Shown here piece after piece: positions 45,818 to 54,468 of a stretch of DNA of 64,000 bases. The number at the start of each line of letters is the position of its first letter. Position 1 is the first letter of the stretch. Made by a program: the position numbers and the translations under genes. A model generated the notes under the pieces. The model saw only the letters and a program-made list of their open reading frames with translations, did not search any database and had not been told where the DNA came from. The stretch comes from Pseudoduganella namucuonensis (lineage in GTDB: Bacteria; Pseudomonadota; Gammaproteobacteria; Burkholderiales; Burkholderiaceae_D). The stretch covers positions 41,679-105,678 of the forward strand of contig NZ_FPBO01000033.1 of NCBI RefSeq assembly GCF_900116645.1, written 5' to 3'.

Positions 45818-47542
45818 TCACGACCCCGTTTCCCCCTTCAGCAGGGGATCGCGGTCGCGCAGGGGGAAAGGCTCCGGCTCCCCGGCCAGCCTGGGCGGCG
45901 GATGGCGCCGCGTCCTGTCGATCTCCCCGGCGGCCTCCAGCGCCGCGTAGCCGGTGGAGCAGATGTGCGAATGGATGCGCTTCAGGTCGCGCAGGATGTC
46001 GATGTGCAGCGAGCTGGTTTCGATGCTCTCGACGCGCCCCTCCTTCAGCCGCGCGATGTGGTTCTCGGACGCGGCGAACTCCATCTCCCTGATCCGCCCC
46101 TTCTCCTGCAGCAGCCGGCGCGCCGATTTCAGGTCGCCGGACAGGAACACGGTCATCGACAGCCTCAGGTTGTCGTGCACCACGCGGTGGAATTCCCGCA
46201 GCTCCCGCGCGCCCTCCTCGGAAAACTGCAGCTGGCGCTTGATCTTCTTGCCGGCCAGCTCCATCAGGTTCTTGTCGATGATGTCGCCGATGTGCTCGAG
46301 GTTGATCGCCAGGCTCAGCACCTCCAGCGCGCGGCGCGCCTCCGCCTCGTCCAGCGAGCCGTGCGTGACGTTGATCACGTACAGCTTCACCGCCTCGTGC
46401 AGGCGGTCGACCGCGTCGTCCTTCTGGCTGACCTCGTTGGCCAGCTTGCGGTCGTTGGTGAGGATGGCCGTCATGGCCTGCTGCAGCATGGAATCGACGA
46501 TGTCGCCCATGCGCAGCGTTTCGCGCGCGGCGCAGGCCAGCGCCACCGACGGCGTGTCGTTGACGCCCTCGTGCAGGTACAGCGGCACCGAGGGATCGCT
46601 GGCGGTCTTCACGTCGGGCAGCAGCAGCTCGAGCATCCGCGCGAACGACGCCAGCGGCAGGATGAACAGCAGCGCCATGACGACGTTGAACAGCACGTGG
46701 AAGTGGGCGGCCAGGCGCACCGGATTGGGGTCGAGGCCCTGCAGCATCTGGGCGGTGGGCGCCAGCAGCGGCAGGAACAGCACGCAGCCGACGACGCGGT
46801 TGATCAGGTTGCCGACCGGCAGGCGCCGGTGGGCCGGATTGGCGCTGGCCACGCCCTCCACCAGCGGATTGAGGGCGCTGCCGAGGTTGGCGCCCAGCAC
46901 CAGGGCCAGCGCCGCGACCGGCGACACGAAGTTGGCCGAGGCCAGCGACATCGTCAACAGGATGGTGGCCACGCTGGAATGCGCGGCCCAGGTCAGCGCC
47001 GCGCCGATCAGCAGCGCCAGCAGCGGCTCGCCGGTGACGACGGAGAACAGCTCGCGCACGGCCGGCGCGTTCTCGGCCGGTGCCAGGCTGTCCAGCAGCA
47101 GGTGCAGCGACAGCAGCATCAGGCCCAGCCCGATGGCGACCCGTCCCAAGTCCTTGACGATGGTGCGGGTGCCCCGCTTGAAGGCGGCCACGCCCGAGAT
47201 GAGCAGCAGCGGGGCGATGGCGGAGGAATCGAACGACAGCAGTTGCACGATCAGCGTGGTGCCGACGTTGGCCCCCAGCATGACGGCCAGCGCCGGGACC
47301 AGGCCCACCAGGCCCGAGGCCGCGAAGGAACTCAACATCAGCGCGGTGGCGGTGCTGCTTTGCAGGACGGCGGTGACGCCGACGCCGGTGGCGAAGGCGC
47401 GGTATCGGCTCTGCAGTATCATGCCCAGGAACCGCCGGATCTTGCTTCCGAAGGCGCGCACGATACCGCTGTGCACCATATGCAGGCCCCACAACAACAG
47501 TGCGACGCCCCCGACCAGGTCCAGCAAAACCTTCACGCCCAT
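45818..47542 (-). CDS. Na/Pi cotransporter family protein with PhoU-like tail
   Basis: 574 aa, start 47542 after TTGGAGG. The membrane part (about 1-340) has the two inverted QSS-type repeats of the NptA/PiT-II family: VLQSSTATALMLSSF near 65 and the diverged AHSSVATILLTMS near 195, both with the Ser/Thr cluster that binds Na and phosphate. Residues about 350-540 form a PhoU-like helical bundle that probably senses phosphate state. It would move phosphate with sodium. Convergent with the CitMHS gene. Confidence 0.92.
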   Translation of the reverse strand: MGVKVLLDLVGGVALLLWGLHMVHSGIVRAFGSKIRRFLGMILQSRYRAFATGVGVTAVLQSSTATALMLSSFAASGLVGLVPALAVMLGANVGTTLIVQLLSFDSSAIAPLLLISGVAAFKRGTRTIVKDLGRVAIGLGLMLLSLHLLLDSLAPAENAPAVRELFSVVTGEPLLALLIGAALTWAAHSSVATILLTMSLASANFVSPVAALALVLGANLGSALNPLVEGVASANPAHRRLPVGNLINRVVGCVLFLPLLAPTAQMLQGLDPNPVRLAAHFHVLFNVVMALLFILPLASFARMLELLLPDVKTASDPSVPLYLHEGVNDTPSVALACAARETLRMGDIVDSMLQQAMTAILTNDRKLANEVSQKDDAVDRLHEAVKLYVINVTHGSLDEAEARRALEVLSLAINLEHIGDIIDKNLMELAGKKIKRQLQFSEEGARELREFHRVVHDNLRLSMTVFLSGDLKSARRLLQEKGRIREMEFAASENHIARLKEGRVESIETSSLHIDILRDLKRIHSHICSTGYAALEAAGEIDRTRRHPPPRLAGEPEPFPLRDRDPLLKGETGS

Positions 47543-47661
47543 CGAAGCCTCCAATCCGCCCCAGCGGGGCGGCCAGTTTTCCCATACTAACACTTATGGA
47601 AATTGGGCTACGGGAAGGTGTTGCGTAACCGCTCAACCAATCTGCTTGCCGTACACCCCGC

Positions 47662-48774
47662 TCAGAACGCGTGGCGCACGCCGGCCGACAGGCCGGACTG
47701 GTTCAAGCCGGCACCCACCGTGCCGCCCGCGTCCAGCGAAATGGCGGCCAGGCCGCCGTTCCTCATGCGGCCGATCGAGCTGTACACGGCGGTGCGTTTG
47801 GACAGCGAGTAGGTCAGGCGCAGCACGGCCAGCGTGGAATCGTTGGCGCTGGCTTTGACGTCGTGGCGGGCCACCTGCCCGTCCAGCGTCAGCGCGGGCA
47901 TCAGCGGGTAGCTCGCGCCCAGGTAGTACAGGTCGGACTCGAGGTCGTTGGCGCGCGTGGCGGCCACCTTCTTGCGCGCCATGAGGCCGGCGCCGAGTCG
48001 CAGTTCGCCGGCCATGGCGTAGCCGTTCAGCGTGGCGCGGCGGTCGCTGCTGTCGCTGGTGCTCAGGCCGGCGGCCGCGCCGGTGTTGCCGTACATGATG
48101 TCGTAGGTGGCGGTGAGGCCGTAGCGCTTGTTGTCATAGCCCAGCAGGCCGGTCACCTGGCGGCAGGCCTTGGCGTTGCCGGCCGCCTCGCCGGGACAGC
48201 CGGTGGCGGCCGGGCCGCCGGCGGCGGAGGCGTCGCGGCCGAAGCTGTAGGTGGCGCCCACCGTGAAGTCCGAGAACGCGCCCAGGTAGCCGATGGCGTT
48301 GTCGCTGCGCGCGTTCGGGATGTAGGGGTCGATGCTGGACATGCTGAACAGGTTGGGACCCAGCACGTCCGACTTGACGGACGCCAGGAAGGTCATGTTG
48401 ATCTGGCGGCCCAGCATCAGCGTGCCGTAGGCGCCCTTCAGGCCGACATAGGCCTGGCGGCCGAACAGGCGGCCGCCCTGGCCCGCCGTTCCCGTGTCCA
48501 CGCCGATGCCGTTCTCGAGCACGAACACGGCCTGCAGCCCGCCGCCCAGGTCCTCGGTGCCGCGGAAGCCGAGGCGGGATGGCACGCTGCCCGTCAGGCT
48601 GGGCACCTTGACGACGGCGTCGCCGGCCGCGTTGCTGTTGGTGGTGTACACCACGCCGCTGTCCAGCACGCCGTAGACGGCGACACTGCTCTGGGCCATG
48701 GCGGACGATGCGGCGATGCCGCCGAGGCAGGCGATGGCGCAGGCGCGGGCGCGGGCGAATACTGTCTTGTTCAT
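47662..48774 (-). CDS. Gram-negative porin (Burkholderiales type)
   Basis: 370 aa, start 48774 after CGGAGA. Signal peptide about 1-28 (SSAMAQSSV). The mature protein opens with SVAVYGVLDSGVVYTTN and has the LGFRGTEDLGGGLQAVFVLE and RLFGRQAYVGLKG signatures of 16-strand trimeric general porins, and ends with the BAM signal GVRHAF. Two cysteines in a mid-barrel loop (CPGEAAGNAKAC) may form a disulfide. General diffusion of small solutes. Own promoter in the AT-rich region upstream. Confidence 0.95.
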   Translation of the reverse strand: MNKTVFARARACAIACLGGIAASSAMAQSSVAVYGVLDSGVVYTTNSNAAGDAVVKVPSLTGSVPSRLGFRGTEDLGGGLQAVFVLENGIGVDTGTAGQGGRLFGRQAYVGLKGAYGTLMLGRQINMTFLASVKSDVLGPNLFSMSSIDPYIPNARSDNAIGYLGAFSDFTVGATYSFGRDASAAGGPAATGCPGEAAGNAKACRQVTGLLGYDNKRYGLTATYDIMYGNTGAAAGLSTSDSSDRRATLNGYAMAGELRLGAGLMARKKVAATRANDLESDLYYLGASYPLMPALTLDGQVARHDVKASANDSTLAVLRLTYSLSKRTAVYSSIGRMRNGGLAAISLDAGGTVGAGLNQSGLSAGVRHAF

Positions 48775-49142
48775 TGCGTTGTCTCCGTTGTTCTCTGTTT
48801 TAATGGTGCGGCAAGTATAGAAATGCGGACAATATAAATAAATAGCATTCCGCGAATGCCTCAAATCACTGCGGGCAATATCGCCCACAAACAAAAGAGT
48901 CGGTCTTGGTCCTTGAGCGTTTGGAAGAAGGCCTCCCTTGCCACCACAGCGGTGCTCAAATGAAAAATCGCCGTCTCAGCGGCGATTCGGGTGCGGTTCC
49001 ATGGTCAGGCTAGCGTTTTTTTCGGCTCGGGGCCTGGCGCGGCGCTCGGGGACAAACGGGACAAATTCGCCAAGCGCGGCGCAAGCGGCGGTCAGTTTCA
49101 AGGCCGCCAGGGGCTCGGAGAAAGGAAGCGCGGCCGCCTGCG
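48775..49142. other. Intergenic region with the porin promoter, a palindrome and a terminator
   Basis: The first 100 bp are AT-rich and should hold the minus-strand porin promoter (TATACT on the minus strand near 48815). A 15-bp palindrome GCATTC-CGC-GAATGC lies at 48845-48859, and GGGC/GCCC arms near 48871-48885. A minus-strand terminator is at 48963-48987. The remaining GC-rich 150 bp shows no gene I can support. Confidence 0.5.
48963..48987 (-). terminator. Intrinsic terminator on the minus strand
   Basis: 8-bp stem AATCGCCG/CGGCGATT with loop TCTCAG; on the minus strand it is followed by five T. It would end transcription from the small gene at 49343. Confidence 0.75.
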
Positions 49143-49343
49143 TCAGCGTGCCAGTGGAGGTCGCTTCGATTCGCCCAAGGCACCCGCCACCGACCGGCGG
49201 TCGCGCGCCGCGCACTGGCCAGCCTCCGCCAAAACCCGCGCGACGGCAGACTCGGAGAAACCGTGATGGATCAGGAAGACCCAAGCGTTGGCCGCGCCCT
49301 TCGCGGCATGGATGGCGAGACCTTGCTCAAGGATGCTCGGCAT
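49143..49343 (-). CDS. Small helical hypothetical protein
   Basis: 66 aa; start 49343 after GAGGGA (9 nt). The sequence is mainly one amphipathic region (LEQGLAIHAAKGAANAWVFL, then HHGFSESAVARVLAEAG) with a basic tail. The order LAI, then a helix ending in a GV/GF-x-x-x-x-VARV motif and then basic residues, also occurs at the start of the protein encoded at 35310. No function recognised. It has its own terminator about 155 bp downstream. Confidence 0.45.
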   Translation of the reverse strand: MPSILEQGLAIHAAKGAANAWVFLIHHGFSESAVARVLAEAGQCAARDRRSVAGALGESKRPPLAR

Positions 49344-49477
49344 GTGAAAAATTTCCCTCGGGACCATCGCGCGCCACGACTTTCATGTTTAAAGGTGGCA
49401 AAGACTAGCAGACATTTGTGACACGCCGTTGACCATAGTGGCGACCTCGCGCGGTTAGCCGGGCGCCTCGCGCGATG

Positions 49478-49861
49478 TCAGTTGCGCCGCGGCGCGTCCT
49501 TGCCTTCCTGCGTGGGCTTGTCCACGGGGGAATTGCCGCACGCGCGTACGCAGCGCAGGTGATTGTCGTTGCAGGTGCGCTGCATTTGCACCCGCTTGGA
49601 CTCGCTGGCCCGCGTGGTCTGCGCTTCAGGCGGGCTACCCGCCATTCGCCGCGACACCTTCGCGTGCGGATTCCTATCCTCCATCGCCAGCAACGGCGCC
49701 ACGTCGTCCCGGCTCAGCGACGCGGCGGCGGCGCGGCACTCGCGCTTGTCGGCCTCGCACAGGGGTTTGCAAAGCCCCTCGCCTTCGGCATGGCAGGCGC
49801 CGGCGAACAGGACGAGGGAGAGCATCGACAGAAGGGGCGATCGTTTCACAGGCCTGTCCAT
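49478..49861 (-). CDS. Small secreted cysteine-rich hypothetical protein
   Basis: 127 aa. Signal peptide about 1-25 (LLSMLSLVLFAGACHA). The mature part has six cysteines in two clusters (GLCKPLCEADKRECR at about 30-43 and CNDNHLRCVRAC at about 97-108), suggesting a disulfide-linked helical hairpin in the periplasm. A charged, Ser/Arg-rich segment connects them. The ribosome site is poor. Not recognised; no partner gene. Confidence 0.55.
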   Translation of the reverse strand: MDRPVKRSPLLSMLSLVLFAGACHAEGEGLCKPLCEADKRECRAAAASLSRDDVAPLLAMEDRNPHAKVSRRMAGSPPEAQTTRASESKRVQMQRTCNDNHLRCVRACGNSPVDKPTQEGKDAPRRN

Positions 49862-49992
49862 TTTGAGGGAATGGCTATCTTACACGCCCCGTCGTGCGCG
49901 CGGCCGCCTCGTACGCCAGGGTCGAGCGACCATGGCGGGACCGCGGCGAGGCTGAAGTTGACACGCCCTGCCAACGCGGACACACTTCGCCC

Positions 49993-51283
49993 ATGCCGAC
50001 ACGCCCAACGACGCCCCCTTCCCGCCTTGGCCAGCGCATCCAACGCTGGCTGGCGGGAGGCCTGCTGTGCGCCGCGCTCGGCCTGCCCGCCCTGTGCGCC
50101 GCCGCCGAACGGCTGGTGATCGACTACGTGGTCTCCAACAGCCCGCAGCGCAGCGCGTGGATCGGCATCATCGACCAATTCTTCGCCGCCAATCCGGACA
50201 TCCGGATCGAGCACCGCGGCTACCCGCAGGAGCAATACAAACGGGAATTCCTCACCCGCCTGCGCACCGGTCGACCTGGCCTTCTGGTACGCGGGCGAGC
50301 GCCTGCGGGACGCCGCCGCGAACAAGCTGCTCGCCCCGCTCGACGCCGAGATGGTGGCGCTGCTGAAGAAAAAGAGGTTCGCCCCCGCCACCATCGAGGG
50401 CACGCGCATCGAGGGCGAGGTGTACGGCTTTCCGCTGTACTACTACGTCTGGGGCTTCATCTACCGCAAGTCCCTGTTCGAGCGTCTCGGCTTGCGGCCG
50501 CCGGCCACCTGGGCCGAGTTCCAGCAGGCGTGCGAGCGGCTCAAATCGGCCGGCGTGACGCCGCTGGCGCTGGGCGCGAAGAGCGGCTGGCCCGCCGCCG
50601 GCTGGTTCGACTATCTCAACCTGCGCATCAACGGCATCGACTTCCACCGCAAGCTGCTGCGCGGCGAGGCGCGCTTCACGGACGCGCGCGTGCGCCAGGT
50701 GTTCGACGTCTGGGGCGACTTGCTGCGCAAGGGCTATTTCCTGGAAACGACGATGGACCAGGAACACGACCGCGTGCTGCCCTACCTGTACCGCAACCAC
50801 GTGGGCATGGCGCTGACCGGGAGCTTCATCGCCGCCAAGTTCCCGGACGCGGTGGCCGCCGACATGGGCTTCTTCGCCTTTCCGTCGTACGCGCCGGACA
50901 TGCCGGCCTACGAGGAGGCGCCGCTGGACGTGCTGGTCCTACCGGCGCGTGGCGCCAATCCACAGGCCCGCGACCGCTTCCTCGCCTTCCTGGCGGAGAG
51001 CGGCGCCCTGCGCCAGATCGCCGACGCCGACCAGACCCTGTCGGCGCAGGCGGACGCCGCCCCCTCCACCGTGCCGCTGGGCGACACCGCCGCCGCCATC
51101 CTGGACGGCGCGGCCGGGCTCACCTACTTCTTCGACCGCGACGCCAAGGCGGAACTGGTGGGGCCGGCCTTCGACGGCCTGCGCCAGTTCCTCAAGCCGC
51201 CCCATGACACGGACCAGGCGGTGCGCCGTATCGAGCAGGCGCGCCGCGGGAAAAACGGCGCTCCGAAAGCACGGAACAAGTGA
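49993..51283 (+). pseudogene. Frameshifted extracellular sugar-binding protein (SBP family 1)
   Basis: One coding sequence in two frames. From 49993 it reads a signal peptide (RWLAGGLLCAALGLPALC) and the start of a family 1 binding protein (LVIDYVVSNSPQRSAWIGII) up to FLTRLRTG. At about 50269 the reading must move by one base to continue with VDLAFWYAGERLRDAAANKL and the remaining 310 residues (YGFPLYYYVWGFIYRKSLFE, later PDAVAADMGFFAFPSYAPD). The span is 1291 nt, one more than a multiple of three: one extra or two missing bases. Either a real pseudogene or a sequencing error. Intact, it would be about 430 aa and bind a sugar for an ABC importer. No permease genes adjoin it. Confidence 0.8.
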
Positions 51284-51318
51284 CATCGAGCGGCGCGGGC
51301 CGCCGCCATCCCGTGCCG

Positions 51319-51954
51319 CTACGGCGCCCGGCGGCGGAACCAGCCGGCCAGGGACAGGCGCTCGCGGGTCGCCGGCAGCACCTCGTGCGGCATCTCGGCC
51401 GACATGAACAGCACCAGCCGGCTGCCGAGCGGCACGACGTCGCGCGCCGGTTCGCCCGGCGGATGCAGGCGCAGCGCGCCGCCCTGCCCCGGCAGCCAGT
51501 CCGGGTTCAGGTAGATCACGGCGGAGACAATGCGCAGGTCGTCGTCGCGGAAGCGGTCCAGGTGGCGGCTGTAGGACGCGCCCGGCGCGTACAGGGCGAA
51601 ATGGCTCTCGTAGTCGTCCAGGCCCAGGAAGAAGGCCCGGTTCAGCGCCAGGCGCAGCGTTTCCATGATGCGCCGGTAAAGGTCGCAGGCGTCGGACTGG
51701 CCCGCCTCAAGCCACAGTGTGCGGTCGCCGCGGATCTCCGGGCGCAGCGTCTGGCCGGTTCCCCGGCCCACGGCGGCGAAGCCGAGCGCGCCGCCAGCCG
51801 CCAGCACGCGGCATTCCGCCGCCAGCGCCAGGGTCAATTCCCGTGGCAGGAAATGGTTCTGCCGCGACCAGCCGTGCGTGGCCAGGTCGTCCAGCGTGAG
51901 CTGGTGCAGCCAGGGTCCGGTCGAGGACGGAATGGCGGGTGTATCCGTGTGCAT
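51319..51954 (-). CDS. 2-oxoglutarate-Fe(II) dioxygenase (prolyl-4-hydroxylase-like)
   Basis: 211 aa, start 51954 after AGGAAGG. Double-stranded beta-helix oxygenase: iron ligands His-x-Asp in YSRHLDRF, the distal His in MPHEVLPATRERLSLAGWF and the following Arg for 2-oxoglutarate. FALYAPGASYSRH and AVIYLNPDWLPGQGGALRL are the usual flanking blocks of the 2OG-FeII_Oxy_3 group. Likely hydroxylates a protein side chain or small molecule; target unknown. The open frame continues upstream through a HigB remnant without a stop, so a fused reading is possible but the internal ribosome site argues against it. Confidence 0.85.
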   Translation of the reverse strand: MHTDTPAIPSSTGPWLHQLTLDDLATHGWSRQNHFLPRELTLALAAECRVLAAGGALGFAAVGRGTGQTLRPEIRGDRTLWLEAGQSDACDLYRRIMETLRLALNRAFFLGLDDYESHFALYAPGASYSRHLDRFRDDDLRIVSAVIYLNPDWLPGQGGALRLHPPGEPARDVVPLGSRLVLFMSAEMPHEVLPATRERLSLAGWFRRRAP

Positions 51955-52167
51955 CTGGAATGCCTTCCTGATCGGCGTGTGGACAACAATATCATCATAG
52001 GGGCCGTTCTCGCCCCATTTGAAGGACAGACGCCACTGGTCGTTGATCCGCACATGCCAAGCGCCGTTGTACTCCTTCAGGTCGTTGCCCGGCGGAGCCT
52101 TCATGAAGTTCACCGACGGCGAACTGCCGGGGAAGTCGGTCACCATGGACTGCCCCAGGATGCGCAC
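51955..52167 (-). pseudogene. HigB/RelE-type toxin remnant in frame with the oxygenase
   Basis: The 71 codons before the oxygenase start encode PPGNDLKEYNGAWHVRINDQ and then WRLSFKWGENGPYDDIVV, which match the centre of HigB killer toxins (PPGN, then the xxRINDQWRxxFxW core). The usual N-terminal 35 residues and the HigA antitoxin gene are missing. It is a decayed toxin fused in frame to the next gene. Confidence 0.65.
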
Positions 52168-52203
52168 CTTGGGCGACAGGCCGTGGCGCTATTGCAATTC
52201 ACC

Positions 52204-53337
52204 TCATTCGGCGTCCGGCAGCAGGCGCGCCAGCTGCCCCGCGTCCAGTCCCAGCGTGGCCAGGATGGCCTCGCTGTGCTGGCCGCGCCGGGGCACCGGT
52301 CCCGGCTGGACCGGGCCGTCCGAGAAACGCGGCGCCGGGGCTGCCTGCAGCAGGCCGTCGCGCTCCTCATACACGCCGCGTGCCGCCATGTGCGGGTGGG
52401 CCATGGCCTCGCGCGGATCGAGCAGCGGGGCGAAGCAGGCGTCCGTCCCTTCCAGCAAGTCGACCCAGTGCCGGCGCGGCCGGCTGGCGAACACCGCCGC
52501 CAGCCGCGGCCGCAGGCCCTCCCAGGCGCGCGCGTCGTACGGGCGCTGGAAGTCGGGATCGTCCGCCAGTCCCAGCTTGTCCATCAGCAGGCGGTGGAAT
52601 TTCGGCTCCAGCGCGCCCACGGTGACGTGCTTGCCGTCGGCGCAGGCGTAGCTGCCGTACCAGTACGGCCCGTCCAGCAAGCCCTGGCCGCGCTCGAGCG
52701 GCATGCGGCCGGCCGCGTGCAGCGACAGCAGCAGATTCATCATGTTGGCGCTGCCGTCGACGATGGCGGCGTCCACCACCTGGCCGCGGCCGCCGGCGCG
52801 CACCGCCAGCATGCCGGCCAGCACGCCCAGGGCGAGGTAGAGCGCGCCGCCGCCGATGTCGCCCACCAGGGTGGGCGGCGCGGTGGGCGCGCTGCCGGGC
52901 TGTCCGGCGTACCATAGCGCGCCGGACAGGCCGATGTAGTTGATGTCGTGGCCGGCCGCCTGGGCCAGCGGACCGTCCTGGCCCCAGCCCGTCATGCGGC
53001 CGTACACCAGGCCGGGGTTGCGCGCCTGGCAAGCCTCCGGCCCCAAGCCCAGGCGTTCCATGACGCCGGGGCGCATGCCCTCGATCAGCGCGTCGGCGCC
53101 CTCGATCAGCCTCAGCGCGGCCTCCACCGCAGCGGGGTCCTTCAAGTCCAGCGCCAGCGAACGCTTGCCGCGGTGCACCACGTTGGCGTCGCCCAGGTCG
53201 AGCGGGTCGCCGGCCGCAGCGGCGGGACGCTCGATCAGCACCACGTCCGCGCCCATGTCCGCCAGCAGCATGCCGCAGAACGGCGCCGGCCCTATGCCGG
53301 CGATCTCGATGACCCGGAAACCGGAAAGCACACCCAT
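52204..53337 (-). CDS. CaiB/BaiF family CoA-transferase or acyl-CoA racemase
   Basis: 377 aa, start 53337 with a GGGGG ribosome site. Class III CoA-transferase fold: GFRVIEIAGIGPAPFCGMLL at the start, ADVVLIERP, KRSLALDLKD, and GRGQVVDAAIVDGSANMM, which contains candidate catalytic Asp residues. The MTGWGQDGPLAQAAGHDINY block is typical of alpha-methylacyl-CoA racemases and related transferases. It could activate a carboxylic acid by CoA transfer; substrate unknown. It lies 110 bp downstream of a LysR gene on the same strand and may share its transcript. Confidence 0.9.
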   Translation of the reverse strand: MGVLSGFRVIEIAGIGPAPFCGMLLADMGADVVLIERPAAAAGDPLDLGDANVVHRGKRSLALDLKDPAAVEAALRLIEGADALIEGMRPGVMERLGLGPEACQARNPGLVYGRMTGWGQDGPLAQAAGHDINYIGLSGALWYAGQPGSAPTAPPTLVGDIGGGALYLALGVLAGMLAVRAGGRGQVVDAAIVDGSANMMNLLLSLHAAGRMPLERGQGLLDGPYWYGSYACADGKHVTVGALEPKFHRLLMDKLGLADDPDFQRPYDARAWEGLRPRLAAVFASRPRRHWVDLLEGTDACFAPLLDPREAMAHPHMAARGVYEERDGLLQAAPAPRFSDGPVQPGPVPRRGQHSEAILATLGLDAGQLARLLPDAE

Positions 53338-53447
53338 GAAAAACCCCCGTGTCGTAACTGCGTGGTCGAAATCGGGCGCATGCCCCGCCCCAGCCATGAT
53401 ACGGCCGTCCGGCCCCCGTCCGCTATCGCGCTTGGCGCGGTTCCCCG

Positions 53448-54362
53448 TCACCGAGCCGGCGTAGCGGGACCCGCCTGGAATTCCGCGGCCAGGAAATCGA
53501 TAAACACGCGCATTTTCGCCGGCAGGTTGCTGCGGCTCAGGTAATACAGGTACAGGTCGGCCGGCGGCAGCGTATAGCCCGGCATCACCTCCCTCAGGCG
53601 TCCGCTCTCCAGGTATTTGGCCACGTCCCACTCCGAGCGCTGCACGATGCCGTGCCCGTCCAGCGCCCAGTTCAGCACGATGTCGCCGTCGTTGCTCGAC
53701 ACCGCGCCGCGCACTTTCACCAGTTCGACGGAACGCCCCTTCCGCAGCCGCCACGTGCCGTAAACGTCGTCGTTCTGCCGGTGCAGGATGCAGCGGTGGC
53801 GGTGCAGTTCCTCCGGCGTCCGCGGCTCGCCGGCCGCTTGCAGGTAGGCCGGCGAGGCGCACAGGAAGCGCCGGTTTGGCATCAGCTTGCGGGCCGTCAG
53901 GCGGGTGTCGGGCAGCTCGCCGAAGCGGATCGCCAGGTCGTACGCCTCTTCCACCAGGCTGATGGGCCGGTCGGTCAGGTGCAGCTCCACCTCCACCTCC
54001 GGATAGGCGTGCGCGAAGCGCGAGACGATGGGGGCGATGCGGGTGCGGCCGAAACCCGGCGTGCCGTTCACCCGCAGCAGGCCCTTGGGCGCCGCGCGGC
54101 CGCTGGACACCGATTCCTCCATGTCGCGGATCTGGTTCAGTATCCCCGTCGCCTGCGCCAGGTACAGCTCGCCCTCGTTGGTCAGGCTGATGCGGCGCGT
54201 GGTGCGGTTGACCAGGCGCACGCCGAGCCGCTGCTCCATCAGGCTCAGCCGCTTGGTGACGGCCGGCGGCGTGACGCCCAGCTCGCGCGCGGTGGCCGCC
54301 ATATTGCCCAGTTTGGCCAGCAGCACGAAGAAAGCCAGGTCCGGCGCGGTCTCAGTTTTCAT
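53448..54362 (-). CDS. LysR-family regulator, divergent from tarD
   Basis: 304 aa, start 54362. N-terminal winged helix-turn-helix at about 5-62 (LGNMAATARELGVTPPAVTK), effector domain at about 90-290 with the AYDLAIRFGELPD segment of the CrgA-like group. It is divergently transcribed from the D-tartrate dehydratase gene with 106 bp between starts, the classic LysR arrangement, so tartrate or a related hydroxyacid is the likely effector and tarD the target (inference). Confidence 0.9.
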   Translation of the reverse strand: MKTETAPDLAFFVLLAKLGNMAATARELGVTPPAVTKRLSLMEQRLGVRLVNRTTRRISLTNEGELYLAQATGILNQIRDMEESVSSGRAAPKGLLRVNGTPGFGRTRIAPIVSRFAHAYPEVEVELHLTDRPISLVEEAYDLAIRFGELPDTRLTARKLMPNRRFLCASPAYLQAAGEPRTPEELHRHRCILHRQNDDVYGTWRLRKGRSVELVKVRGAVSSNDGDIVLNWALDGHGIVQRSEWDVAKYLESGRLREVMPGYTLPPADLYLYYLSRSNLPAKMRVFIDFLAAEFQAGPATPAR

Positions 54363-54468
54363 TTCAAGTGAATAATGGTTTAAATTTCGGTGAATTATAA
54401 ACGATCGATTCAAGGGTAAGCTGCGTTCCATCTGCTGTGAACAGCCCATCCCACCGAAGGAGACTCCC
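54363..54468. promoter_or_regulatory. Divergent LysR/tarD promoter region
   Basis: AT-rich 106-bp spacer. TATAAA on the plus strand (54396-54401) and TATAAT on the minus strand (54394-54399) overlap, so the two promoters probably compete. ATAAT and ATTAT arms around 54373-54398 are a candidate LysR site. Confidence 0.45.

Noticed and set aside
48991..49284. Overlapping open frames around the small gene at 49143
   Set aside because: Both strands are open over 300 bp but only the 66 aa minus-strand frame has a ribosome site and a terminator.
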